64,000 nt of DNA, from the NCBI GenBank assembly GCA_015071005.1, contig SVIG01000004.1, positions 124,001 through 188,000 of the forward strand, in the 5' to 3' direction. Positions 19,711 to 28,519 of the stretch are shown here, one piece after another. The translations under genes were made by a program, and so were the position numbers. The notes under the pieces were generated by a model. It made no database searches and was not told the origin of the DNA. It worked only from the letters and a program-made list of their open reading frames with translations. The stretch comes from Clostridiales bacterium. GTDB taxonomy: Bacteria > Bacillota > Clostridia > Christensenellales > Borkfalkiaceae. Numbering within the stretch: position 1 is the first letter of the stretch; each line of letters starts with the position of its first letter.

Positions 19711-20124
19711 ATGAAAGTTTTTCGTAAAGTGTTGGTAGGTTTGTTGCTCGCTTTGACGGCTGTCCTTTCGTCCGTTTTGTTTTTTGCGTGCGGCAAGAGC
19801 GCGGACGGGGTGGAGCCGTTGGTGATTGTCGCGGACGAGAATGCGGCAGGGAAGACGTTGCTGGAAGTGATGTCGGAAATGGAAGAAAACGGAGAGTTTT
19901 CCTATAAAGTAAAGGATGGTATGATTGTAGAGATTAACGGCACGGAAAACGATTTGGATTACAATCCTTGCTGGATGCTCTATACGTCCGACCAAGAAAA
20001 CTCGAATACGGCGTGGGGGGAATATGAGTACGGCGGCGAAACGCTCGGTAGCGCGAGCGTCGGCGCGGATAGCTTGATTGTAAAATCGGGTGAAGTGTAC
20101 GTTTGGGTGTATCAAGAATTTTAA
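19711..20124 (+). CDS. DUF4430-type lipoprotein (putative ligand-binding partner of ECF system)
   Basis: Lipobox FFACG; WMLYTSDQENSNTAWGEYEY...VYVWVYQEF; after cobalamin riboswitch; start trimmed. Confidence 0.8.
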   Translation: MKVFRKVLVGLLLALTAVLSSVLFFACGKSADGVEPLVIVADENAAGKTLLEVMSEMEENGEFSYKVKDGMIVEINGTENDLDYNPCWMLYTSDQENSNTAWGEYEYGGETLGSASVGADSLIVKSGEVYVWVYQEF

Positions 20125-20133
20125 TCAAAAGAA

Positions 20134-20153
20134 GGGGGCATGTACGCGTTGAA
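20134..20153 (+). repeat. Dispersed repeat overlapping the annotated start of the S component
   Basis: GGGGGCATGTACGCGTTGAA (19/20). Confidence 0.85.
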
Positions 20154-20727
20154 TAGCGAAAATAAGCAAACACAAACACGGGAAAAAACCGTCAAACAAA
20201 GGGCGGCGCGCACGAGCAAGGAAGTTGCGTACGTCGCGGTTTTTGTCGCGCTCGTGATTGCTGCGCAGCTTGTGTTTGCGATGATTCCAGGGCTTGAAAT
20301 TGTCACCGTGCTATTCGTTTCCTATGCCTTTGCGTTTGGGATTTGTAGGGGAATGCTCGCTGCGACGTCGTTTTCGCTGCTTCGGCAGCTCGTTTTTGGG
20401 TTTGTGCCGTCTGTTTTAGCGTTGTATTTGCTTTATTTCAATCTATTGACGTTGCTTTTCGGTGTGTTAGGCAGGGCAGTGAAACGCCCGTCGTTAAACC
20501 TTTGGTGGCTCGTCGCAGTTGCTTGCGCGTGTACCGCGCTCTTTTCTATCCTCGATAATCTAATTACGCCTTTTTGGCTGGGGTACGGTTGGAAAGAAGC
20601 GAAGAAATATTTTTTGCTTTCCTTGCCCGTGATGTTTCCGCAAATCGGTTGTACGGGGGTGACGGTTGGATTTTTGTTTTTACCGTTGATAAAGGCGTTT
20701 CGGTTGACAAAAAGGGGCTTGCGTTGA
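20140..20727 (+). CDS. ECF transporter S component (putative cobalamin/corrinoid substrate)
   Basis: Polytopic small membrane protein; S-component-like N-terminal VAYVAVFVALVIAAQLVFAMIPGLE; under cobalamin riboswitch. Confidence 0.78.
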   Translation: MYALNSENKQTQTREKTVKQRAARTSKEVAYVAVFVALVIAAQLVFAMIPGLEIVTVLFVSYAFAFGICRGMLAATSFSLLRQLVFGFVPSVLALYLLYFNLLTLLFGVLGRAVKRPSLNLWWLVAVACACTALFSILDNLITPFWLGYGWKEAKKYFLLSLPVMFPQIGCTGVTVGFLFLPLIKAFRLTKRGLR

Positions 20728-20916
20728 GCTCTTTTTTTGTTTGAATATAGATATGCGCAAGTGTACAACTGCGCGTGGGAATATTTCACTAAGAAATGCT
20801 TGCGAAAGAATTACATAAAAATAAGAAAGAATTGCGGTTGGATTTTTTGAAAAAAGTATTGCAAATCATCTGAAAATTTGCTACAATAGACACAGTAAAG
20901 AATAAGGAGTATTGTT

Positions 20917-22146
20917 ATGACTTTTGAACAGGCAAAAGCGCTTCTTGCGCAAAAAGGACAAATGCAACTTTTGAAATATTACGACGAATTAAACGCGGAA
21001 GAAAAGAAAAACCTTCTCGACGCGATTGAAAATATCAATTGGAGCTTTGAGGAGGATCTTGCAAACCCCGTGGATATGAGCGGTAAGAACCGTGACATTT
21101 CCCCCATTTCGGGGCTTCGTCTTTCCGCAATCGAAGCAAGAAAGGCAGAGTTTGAAGAAATCGGTGTGCAGGCGATCAAGGACGGCAAGGTAGCGGCAGT
21201 TTTGCTTGCGGGCGGTATGGGTACTCGTCTTGGCGTAGACGGCCCGAAAGGCGCGTATGATATCGGTTTGACGAAGCCGCTTTATATTTTCGAGCAACAA
21301 ATGCGCAACTTGCAGGAAGTCAACGAAAAGTGCGGCGCGATCGTGCCTTTGTACATTATGACGAGCGACAAAAACCACGCGCAAACGACGAGCTTTTGGA
21401 AAGAACATAATTATTTCGGGTATCCCGAAACGGAAGTTAAGTTCTTTAAGCAAGACATGGCGCCTGCTGTGGACTACGACGGCAAAATTATCCTTGAAAG
21501 AAAGGATATGCCTGCGCTTTCGCCCAACGGTAACGGCGGTTGGTTCGCTTCCTTACAAAGAGCAGGGCTTTGCGAAGACTTGCATAAACGCGGCGTGGAA
21601 TGGTTGAATATTTACGCGGTGGACAACGTATTGCAACGGATTGCCGATCCCGTATTCGTGGGTGCGACGATTGAAAGCAAGGTAAATTGCGGCGCGAAGG
21701 CGATTTTCAAAACCAATCCTTACGAAAAGGTAGGTGTTTTGTGTAAGGACGGTAATCAGCCCGATATTATCGAATACTACGAGCTTACGGATGAAATGGC
21801 GAACGAACGCGACGAAAACGGCGACCTTGTATACAGCTACGGCGTAATCATGAACTACCTTTTCAGTCTTGCGAAGCTTGAAGAAATCGTAGATAAGAAA
21901 ATCCCCGTACATATCGTTGAAAAGAAGATTGAATGTCTTTGCGAAGACGGCGTGACGAGAAAACCTGAAAAGGAAAACGGCAAAAAGTTTGAAACGCTCG
22001 CGGTGGATTTGATCAAGCTTATGGGCAGCGTACTCCCTTACGAAGTCGTTAGAGAAAAGGAATTTGCCCCCATTAAGAATAAGACGGGTGTAGACAGCGT
22101 AGAATCGGCAAGAGAGCTTTTGAAATTGAACGGAGTGGAACTCTAA
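20917..22146 (+). CDS. UDPGP type-1 family nucleotidyltransferase
   Basis: VAAVLLAGGMGTRLGVDGPKGAYDIG; NIYAVDNVLQRIADP. Confidence 0.92.
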   Translation: MTFEQAKALLAQKGQMQLLKYYDELNAEEKKNLLDAIENINWSFEEDLANPVDMSGKNRDISPISGLRLSAIEARKAEFEEIGVQAIKDGKVAAVLLAGGMGTRLGVDGPKGAYDIGLTKPLYIFEQQMRNLQEVNEKCGAIVPLYIMTSDKNHAQTTSFWKEHNYFGYPETEVKFFKQDMAPAVDYDGKIILERKDMPALSPNGNGGWFASLQRAGLCEDLHKRGVEWLNIYAVDNVLQRIADPVFVGATIESKVNCGAKAIFKTNPYEKVGVLCKDGNQPDIIEYYELTDEMANERDENGDLVYSYGVIMNYLFSLAKLEEIVDKKIPVHIVEKKIECLCEDGVTRKPEKENGKKFETLAVDLIKLMGSVLPYEVVREKEFAPIKNKTGVDSVESARELLKLNGVEL

Positions 22147-22499
22147 TGGCTGTCGAGCTTGTAGGGAACGAAAAACTCCAGCGTTTCATTCAACTTTTGG
22201 CAAACTTGAACCACGCGTCGGCGGAAATGCTAAAAACGGGGAACACCCGTTATCTTGCGACGTTGAACGACGTGATTGAAGAAATGTACTCGATTCAAAA
22301 CGGTTCGGATGCGGAAGAATATACCGCAATCGATGAAGACGCGCAAATTATTTACAAGAACTTTGACGCGATGGTTGCGATGCTCAAAAGCAATGAGAGC
22401 GATACGCCTGATATGGCGACGAACGTGACCGTCAAGCATTTCTTGCGGAATATTTTTGAGGCAAACGTCCGCATTATCCGCGATTACGGATTGGCGTAA
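22146..22499 (+). CDS. Hypothetical protein
   Basis: 117-aa ORF abutting the UDPGP gene. Confidence 0.65.
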   Translation: MAVELVGNEKLQRFIQLLANLNHASAEMLKTGNTRYLATLNDVIEEMYSIQNGSDAEEYTAIDEDAQIIYKNFDAMVAMLKSNESDTPDMATNVTVKHFLRNIFEANVRIIRDYGLA

Positions 22500-22520
22500 A
22501 AATCGAATAAAAAATTAAAA

Positions 22521-22557
22521 CGGGGCGACCATGTACGAGATGAGCGCTCCGTTTTTT
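22521..22557 (+). terminator. Intrinsic terminator with repeat-like loop
   Basis: CGGGGCG-accatgtacgagatgag-CGCTCCG then TTTTTT. Confidence 0.75.
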
Positions 22558-22561
22558 CTAT

Positions 22562-22939
22562 TTAGAAGATGTTTTCCAAGCCAAAGGCGTAGGATTGGGG
22601 GATATCTTCGCTTAAACACAGCACCACTTCAATTTTGGAAATTGCGCTGTCGTAGTCTTTCACGTATAAATTGCCGATCGCCTCGCTTAATTGAAAATCA
22701 ATTTCGTGCAAAATGGTGTGCGGCAACCAAACGTAAAGGGTGTTTTTCTTGTTTTCCCAAAACTCCCGAACGGCGTCGCCGTCGTCCGCCGTCGCAGTCT
22801 TTGCAAACGATTTATCCATTAAGACTTGCAAACGTGCGGAAAATTCGTCGAACACCTTGTTCACGTACCAAAGCTCCGCGACCGTCGCACCGATGATGAT
22901 GAGTAGGGTGATTAAAATACTAATGAGCGTACGTATCAT
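22562..22939 (-). CDS. DUF4363-like small membrane-anchored protein
   Basis: N-terminal TM; adjacent to a DUF421 gene. Confidence 0.7.
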   Translation of the reverse strand: MIRTLISILITLLIIIGATVAELWYVNKVFDEFSARLQVLMDKSFAKTATADDGDAVREFWENKKNTLYVWLPHTILHEIDFQLSEAIGNLYVKDYDSAISKIEVVLCLSEDIPQSYAFGLENIF

Positions 22940-22949
22940 TTTCTCTCCT

Positions 22950-23636
22950 TTACCATAACCGTTCTTTCCAATCCAAGTGAAAGATTTTATACGAATCTCC
23001 CTTTTGTTGGAAGTAGACTTTTCCGTCGCCGTCTACGGTTGCAACAAGTACTTTTTTCAATTCATCGCAACCCTGTCCTTGTAAGGCTGTCCAAAAATAT
23101 CCTGCGTCTTTGCCCGTGATTTTCAGGTTTTTCTTGTCGAATTTGCCGTCCGTGACAATGACGATGGGAAGGGAGGTTTGCAGTTTTTCATAGTCTTGCT
23201 TGGGCAGGGCGGAAAAGGTGCCTTCCGATTCGTAAAGCGCGTATTCAATTCCATCGAGCGCGAAATACCCCTCGATTCGCAAGCTTGCAATCAAGTCCGA
23301 AACGTCTAAATTGTTCTTTTTAAGTTGGGTATCGTCAATGCCCTTTTTATTGAGTACGATACTCGGCGTGCCGCTTAAAATTGTTTTTGCGCCCTTCCAC
23401 TTCAAGTCGATAAGGCATACGATTTGATGCAAAAGATAGACGGTGAGAATGGCGATCACACCGTATAAAAGGGGCAGGGAGTTGTCGCTCATGGGGATAC
23501 AAGCGAGCTCGGAAATGATGAGCGTGATGACGAGCTCATAGGGCTGCATCTCCCCGATTTGCCGTTTTCCCATTAAACGCATAACGATAAAAAGCGTGAT
23601 AAAAATAATAGTGGTGCGTACAAAAATCAATCCCAT
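22950..23636 (-). CDS. DUF421 (YetF-like) membrane protein
   Basis: FVRTTIIFITLFIVMRLMGKRQIGEMQPYELVITLIISELACIPM; start trimmed to MGLIFVRT. Confidence 0.88.
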   Translation of the reverse strand: MGLIFVRTTIIFITLFIVMRLMGKRQIGEMQPYELVITLIISELACIPMSDNSLPLLYGVIAILTVYLLHQIVCLIDLKWKGAKTILSGTPSIVLNKKGIDDTQLKKNNLDVSDLIASLRIEGYFALDGIEYALYESEGTFSALPKQDYEKLQTSLPIVIVTDGKFDKKNLKITGKDAGYFWTALQGQGCDELKKVLVATVDGDGKVYFQQKGDSYKIFHLDWKERLW

Positions 23637-23723
23637 ACGGATATTTTGTGGAAAAATTCGGGAAATATTCCCCAAACACTTGCCTTTTGCGCGCGTATGC
23701 GGTATAATAATTAAAAAGTAAGA

Positions 23724-23812
23724 GTAGCTTTGACGCGTTAAGTGCTGCCGAACGGGACGTTGTCGGTGGACGAAAGAAGAAATTTTCTGCGGTGTCAAGG
23801 CGCGTCCGCTAC
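23724..23812 (+). promoter_or_regulatory. Tetrahydrofolate (THF) riboswitch
   Basis: GTAGC..GACGCGTTAAGTG..GAACGGGACGTTGTC...GGTGTCAAGGCGCGTCCGCTAC matches the folT-type THF aptamer; TATAAT box just upstream at 23703. Confidence 0.88.
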
Positions 23813-23817
23813 AAAAT

Positions 23818-23840
23818 GGGGCGACCGTGTACGCGTTGAA
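23818..23840 (+). repeat. Dispersed repeat, variant form, between THF aptamer and folT
   Basis: GGGGCGACCGTGTACGCGTTGAA. Confidence 0.8.
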
Positions 23841-23899
23841 CGATAAATACACGAACGCTCACAAGCTTTGCGGACCTTCTTTTTAAGGAGGTTTTTATT

Positions 23900-24496
23900 A
23901 TGCAAAAAAGCACTGCTTTGCGTTGGAAAGAGTTGCTCTTATCCCCAACGCTCGTAGGCAAAAACAAGAGTCATAAGATTGCGTACGTTTCGGTGATGAC
24001 GGCGCTGATTGTCGTCGCGAATATGTTTTTTGAGTTCAAGCTCGCCGATACGCAGTTTTCGCTGACGTTGTTCGTTTCCGCGGTATGCGGCGTGATTATT
24101 GGTCCGCTGTTTGGCTTTGCAGCCTGTTTTTTAGGGGACTTGGCTGGTTTTTTATACAATTCGGGCGGGTTTGCGTATATGCCGTGGATTGGTTTGTCGA
24201 TGGGCTTGACCGCTTTTTTCGCAGGCTTGATTATTGGCGGTATTAAGAGTGAAAAAACTTGGTTTATATACGTAAAGTTGGCGTTGATTTCCCTGCTGAC
24301 GTTCGGGGTTTGTACGGTGGCGATCAACACGACGGCATTTTGGCTGCTCTATTCGAAGGTGAGCTACAAAACCTATTTGGTGACAAGGCTTTTCGTGCAA
24401 GGGCAGATTTGGAATAGCCTATTCAATTACGCGCTTTTGTTTGTTGGAGTACCCGTTTTGGCAAGGGTAAAACCCTTGAAAATCCGCTTAAATTAA
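23900..24496 (+). CDS. folT: Folate ECF transporter S component
   Basis: S-component fold-like hydrophobic pattern (AYVSVMTALIVVANMFFEFKLAD); THF riboswitch upstream. Confidence 0.85.
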   Translation: MQKSTALRWKELLLSPTLVGKNKSHKIAYVSVMTALIVVANMFFEFKLADTQFSLTLFVSAVCGVIIGPLFGFAACFLGDLAGFLYNSGGFAYMPWIGLSMGLTAFFAGLIIGGIKSEKTWFIYVKLALISLLTFGVCTVAINTTAFWLLYSKVSYKTYLVTRLFVQGQIWNSLFNYALLFVGVPVLARVKPLKIRLN

Positions 24497-24610
24497 CGTA
24501 AAATACAAAATATAAAAATCGTCGAGTTCTACTTGACGATTTTTTATTATTATGCTATAATAATAAAAGTGCGTTGGACTTTTCCGCGTACAAAAAGGAG
24601 CAAAAACGCT

Positions 24611-25426
24611 ATGTATGATAAAGAGATACTCGGTTTTTTTCACTTATACGGATTGATGATCGGCGTGGGGCTTTTGGCAGCGTTTGCCGTGTTATTTTAC
24701 ACCGCGAAAAAGAAAAAATTCGACGAAAAATTTATTGATTTTGTCTTTTATAACGGCATTGTATCGATTGCCGTGGGCTTTGGTGCGGCGGCGCTTTTCC
24801 AAGCCTTTTATAACTATATCGAGAACCCCGCCGCGGGCTTTAAGGTGGGCGAAGGGATTACCTTTATCGGCGGTTTGATCGGCGGTATCGTATGCTTCTT
24901 GGCGGTATATTTTATTTTCAGAAAACGTTACAAGACCCGTTTGATCGATGTCGTTTCGGCGCTTCCTGCTTGTATTATTATCGGGCATGCGTTTGGACGT
25001 GTGGGCTGTCTTTTTGCAGGCTGCTGCCACGGCGAACCGACGAACGCTTGGTATGGGATTACAATGAATACAATAGAATACGGCAGAGCAAAAGTCGTGC
25101 CTGTGCAGCTCTTTGAAGCGATTTTCCTTTTCGCATTGTTTGCAATTTGCTTTATTTTGACGATGAAAAAGGATTTTAAGCATAATTTGAGTATCTATTT
25201 GACGGGCTACGGACTTTTCCGTTTCATCATCGAGTTTATGCGCGACGATCCGCGCGGTGAGTTTTTGGGCTTGCCCCCGTCGCAGTTTTGGGCGATCGTT
25301 ATGATTTTTGCGGGCGTTGGCGTATATTTCTTGACCGAATATTTGATGAAAAAGCGGAAGGCGGAGCTGGAAGCGGCGGAAAATCTTGAAAGTGTAGAAA
25401 CGAAGAAAACGGAGGAAGAAAAATGA
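24611..25426 (+). CDS. lgt: Prolipoprotein diacylglyceryl transferase family protein
   Basis: HAFGRVGCLFAGCCHGEPT; RFIIEFMRDDPRG; start trimmed to MYDKE. Confidence 0.85.
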   Translation: MYDKEILGFFHLYGLMIGVGLLAAFAVLFYTAKKKKFDEKFIDFVFYNGIVSIAVGFGAAALFQAFYNYIENPAAGFKVGEGITFIGGLIGGIVCFLAVYFIFRKRYKTRLIDVVSALPACIIIGHAFGRVGCLFAGCCHGEPTNAWYGITMNTIEYGRAKVVPVQLFEAIFLFALFAICFILTMKKDFKHNLSIYLTGYGLFRFIIEFMRDDPRGEFLGLPPSQFWAIVMIFAGVGVYFLTEYLMKKRKAELEAAENLESVETKKTEEEK

Positions 25427-26880
25427 GAAATCTCACCCTTTTAACCGATTTATATCAACTCACAATGGGCTACGGTTTTTACCGTCACGACAAGCACGAA
25501 GAGGAAGTCGTGTTCGACTTGTTCTTCCGTAAAAACTCGCTGATCACCTACTCCCTTGCGGCAGGGTTAGAGCAAGCGATGGATTATCTTTTGAATTGGC
25601 GTTTTGACGATGAAGACATCGCCTATTTGCGCTCACTCAAGCTCTTTGACGAGGACTTCTTGGCATACTTAAAAAATATGAAGTTTACGGGGGACGTGTA
25701 CGCGGTGAAAGAGGGTACGCCCGTCTTCCCTGGCGAGCCGATTTTGACGATTAAAGCGCCTTTGATTCAAGCGCAATTCGCGGAAACCGCGCTTTTGAAT
25801 ATCATCAACCACCAAACCTTGATTGCGACGAAATCGTCGAAGATTTGCCGCGCGACGGCAGGGCAAGGGGTTGTGATGGAGTTTGGCTTGCGCAGAGCGC
25901 AAGCGCCTGACGCAGGTATTTATGGCGCGCGCGCGGCGGTGATTGGCGGTTGCGCGTCTACCTCGAACGTGATTGCAGGGCAAATGTTCGATATTCCCGT
26001 AGCGGGCACGATGGCGCATAGCTGGGTAATGGATTATCCCACCGAGTACGAAGCTTTCCGCGCGTATGCGAATGCGTACCCCGATAGCTGTATGCTTTTG
26101 GTGGATACGTACGATACGCTTCGCAGCGGTATGCCCAATGCGATTAAGGTCTTTAAGGAACTCCGCGCGGCGGGGCACGAACCCAAGGGTGTACGCTTGG
26201 ACAGCGGCGACTTGGCGTATCTTTCCAAAAAAGCGAGAAAAATGCTCGACGACGCAGGCTTTGAAAACGCGATCGTTTGCGTTTCGGGGGACTTGGACGA
26301 ACGCTCGATTAGTTCCCTTATCCAACAGGGCGCAAAAATCGGTTCGTGGGGGGTAGGTACGCGTTTAATCACGTCGGAAGATCTGCCTGCACTCGGCGGC
26401 GTGTATAAATTGGCGGCGGTTATTGAGAAGGACGGCACGGTCACGCCGAAGATCAAGCTTTCGGATAACACAGCAAAAATCACGAACCCTGCTTTCAAGA
26501 GCTTGTACCGCTTGTACGACAAGGAAAACGGTATGGCGATTGCCGATTTGATTACGCTCAAAGACGAAACGGTGGACGAAAGTAAGCCGTTGACTCTTTT
26601 CCACCCGATTGAAACTTGGAGAGAACACGAAGTAGAAAATTTCTACGCCGTACCTTTGCAGGAAACGATCGTAAAGAATGGAAAACTCGTCTACGAGTTC
26701 CCCAAGCTTATGGAAGTGCAAGCGTATTCCAAAGCGGAGCTTGCGAAGTTCTGGGAAGAATATTTGCGTTTGGATTTGCCGCAGGTGTACAAGGTCGACT
26801 TGTCGAAAAAACTGCACGATTTGAAATTCGGTATGATAGACGGTATTCGTAAAAAAGCGAAAAAGGAAAGCGAGAAATGA
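25423..26880 (+). CDS. pncB: Nicotinate phosphoribosyltransferase
   Basis: LTDLYQLTMGYGF, GVRLDSGDLAYLSKKAR, GSWGVGTRLITS. Confidence 0.95.
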   Translation: MRNLTLLTDLYQLTMGYGFYRHDKHEEEVVFDLFFRKNSLITYSLAAGLEQAMDYLLNWRFDDEDIAYLRSLKLFDEDFLAYLKNMKFTGDVYAVKEGTPVFPGEPILTIKAPLIQAQFAETALLNIINHQTLIATKSSKICRATAGQGVVMEFGLRRAQAPDAGIYGARAAVIGGCASTSNVIAGQMFDIPVAGTMAHSWVMDYPTEYEAFRAYANAYPDSCMLLVDTYDTLRSGMPNAIKVFKELRAAGHEPKGVRLDSGDLAYLSKKARKMLDDAGFENAIVCVSGDLDERSISSLIQQGAKIGSWGVGTRLITSEDLPALGGVYKLAAVIEKDGTVTPKIKLSDNTAKITNPAFKSLYRLYDKENGMAIADLITLKDETVDESKPLTLFHPIETWREHEVENFYAVPLQETIVKNGKLVYEFPKLMEVQAYSKAELAKFWEEYLRLDLPQVYKVDLSKKLHDLKFGMIDGIRKKAKKESEK

Positions 26881-27542
26881 GTGAAGCATTGTTAGCGAAA
26901 AAACAGAAAAACGCGGCGAATGCGTGGGGCGTATTCTGGTTTGCCGTGTTGATTCTTATCGACTTGGTGTCCAAATTGATTGCGGACGTGTACTTTGCGC
27001 AACCCAATGCGAGCCAAGAAATCACGATTATTCCGAACGTAGCGGTGTTGCGCATGGCATATAACCGCGGTATCTCGTTTGGGGTGGGCTCGGGCGCGTC
27101 GATGGCGGTGAAGCTTTCCGTGCTCATCGGTACGGGCGTTTTGATGCTCATTTTCTCGATCGTGTTTTTCCGCCTGGACAGCAAACGGAAATTTTTGCGA
27201 GTCGCGCTTGTGTTGGTTATTGCAGGCGGTATTGGGAATTTGATCGATAGACTTTACTATCAAGTATGGGATCCTGCAAGCTATCAAGGCGGTTTTAGAG
27301 ACGGTGTGCGCGATATGGTAGATTTGACTTTCTCGTTCATCGGTTTTTCGGCGGTGTGCAACTTGGCGGATTTTTGGATTACCTTCGGTGCGGCGGTGCT
27401 GATTTTGGCGCTCTTATTTTTTGACCGCGACGCGGTGTTCCCCTTAGGGAAATATAGAGCGATGGCAAAGGCGCACGAAGAAGAAACGGAAAAAGCCAAA
27501 GCGGAAAAATTGGCGAAAATGGAAGAAATAAAGAATGGATAA
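26877..27542 (+). CDS. lspA: Signal peptidase II
   Basis: AYNRGISFG, GGIGNLIDRLYY, FSAVCNLADFWITFG. Confidence 0.88.
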   Translation: MSEALLAKKQKNAANAWGVFWFAVLILIDLVSKLIADVYFAQPNASQEITIIPNVAVLRMAYNRGISFGVGSGASMAVKLSVLIGTGVLMLIFSIVFFRLDSKRKFLRVALVLVIAGGIGNLIDRLYYQVWDPASYQGGFRDGVRDMVDLTFSFIGFSAVCNLADFWITFGAAVLILALLFFDRDAVFPLGKYRAMAKAHEEETEKAKAEKLAKMEEIKNG

Positions 27543-28491
27543 ACGGCTCTTCGTTGCGGAAGACAATTACAAACGTTTGGACTTGTTTTTGAGCGAGCAA
27601 ACGGACGAGTTTACCCGTTCGCGCTTGAAAAAGCTCATCGAGGACGGACACGTTTCCGTGCGCGGAAAGGTGACGACGAAAGCGGGCGCGGATATCAAAA
27701 TCGGCGACGAAGTTGTGTTAGACGTACCCGATGCGGTGGAGTATTCGGTACAGCCCGAAAATATTCCCATTGATATCGTCTACGAGGATAGCGATTTCGC
27801 GGTGGTGAATAAGCCCTGCGGCATGACCGTACACGTCGGCAACGGAAATGAGAGCGGTACGCTCGTCAACGCGCTTTTGTACGCGCTCGAAAGTTTGAGC
27901 GGTATCGGGGGCGTGTTGCGCCCTGGGATCGTGCACCGTATCGACAAGGACACGACGGGGCTTTTGGTCGTTGCAAAAAACGACAAGGCGCACGTTTCGC
28001 TCGCGAGCCAAATTGCACAAAAGACGTGCAAGCGCACCTATTACGCTCTTTTGGAAGGGAACTTAAAAACGGACAGCGGCCGTGTGGTGACGGATATTGG
28101 CAGACACCCGACCGACCGTTTGAAAATGGCGGTTTTACCCGACGGACAGGGCAAGATTGCGATCACCGATTACGAAGTAATCGCTCGTTTTGGCGCGGAC
28201 TTTACCCTTTGTAAATTTGATTTGCAAACGGGGCGCACCCACCAAATTCGCGTACACGCGAAGCACTTAGGGCATCCGATTGCCTGCGATCCCGTGTACG
28301 GGTATAAAAAGCAAAAACTGAAAGGGGACGGGCAACTTTTACATGCACAGCGTTTGGAGCTGACGCACCCGAGTACGGGGGAGAAAATGTCCTTCAACGC
28401 GCCCCTGTCCACGGCTTTTGCGGAAATTTTAAGAAAACTTTGCAAGCAATATGCGGTGGATCAAGCCGCTTTTGACGATATTTTGGAATAA
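27535..28491 (+). CDS. RluA-family pseudouridine synthase with S4 domain
   Basis: HRIDKDTTGLLVVAKN; LQTGRTHQIRVH. Confidence 0.94.
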   Translation: MDKRLFVAEDNYKRLDLFLSEQTDEFTRSRLKKLIEDGHVSVRGKVTTKAGADIKIGDEVVLDVPDAVEYSVQPENIPIDIVYEDSDFAVVNKPCGMTVHVGNGNESGTLVNALLYALESLSGIGGVLRPGIVHRIDKDTTGLLVVAKNDKAHVSLASQIAQKTCKRTYYALLEGNLKTDSGRVVTDIGRHPTDRLKMAVLPDGQGKIAITDYEVIARFGADFTLCKFDLQTGRTHQIRVHAKHLGHPIACDPVYGYKKQKLKGDGQLLHAQRLELTHPSTGEKMSFNAPLSTAFAEILRKLCKQYAVDQAAFDDILE

Positions 28492-28519
28492 GAAACGGGA
28501 GTGGAAATTACGCGACGTT

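Noticed and set aside
23637-23852. N-terminal extension of the DUF421 ORF
   Set aside because: Runs antisense through the THF riboswitch; real start is likely at 23636
25689-25712. GACGTGTACGCGGTGAA in pncB
   Set aside because: Mismatch in the core and natural coding for a plausible NAPRTase segment (VYAVKEG)
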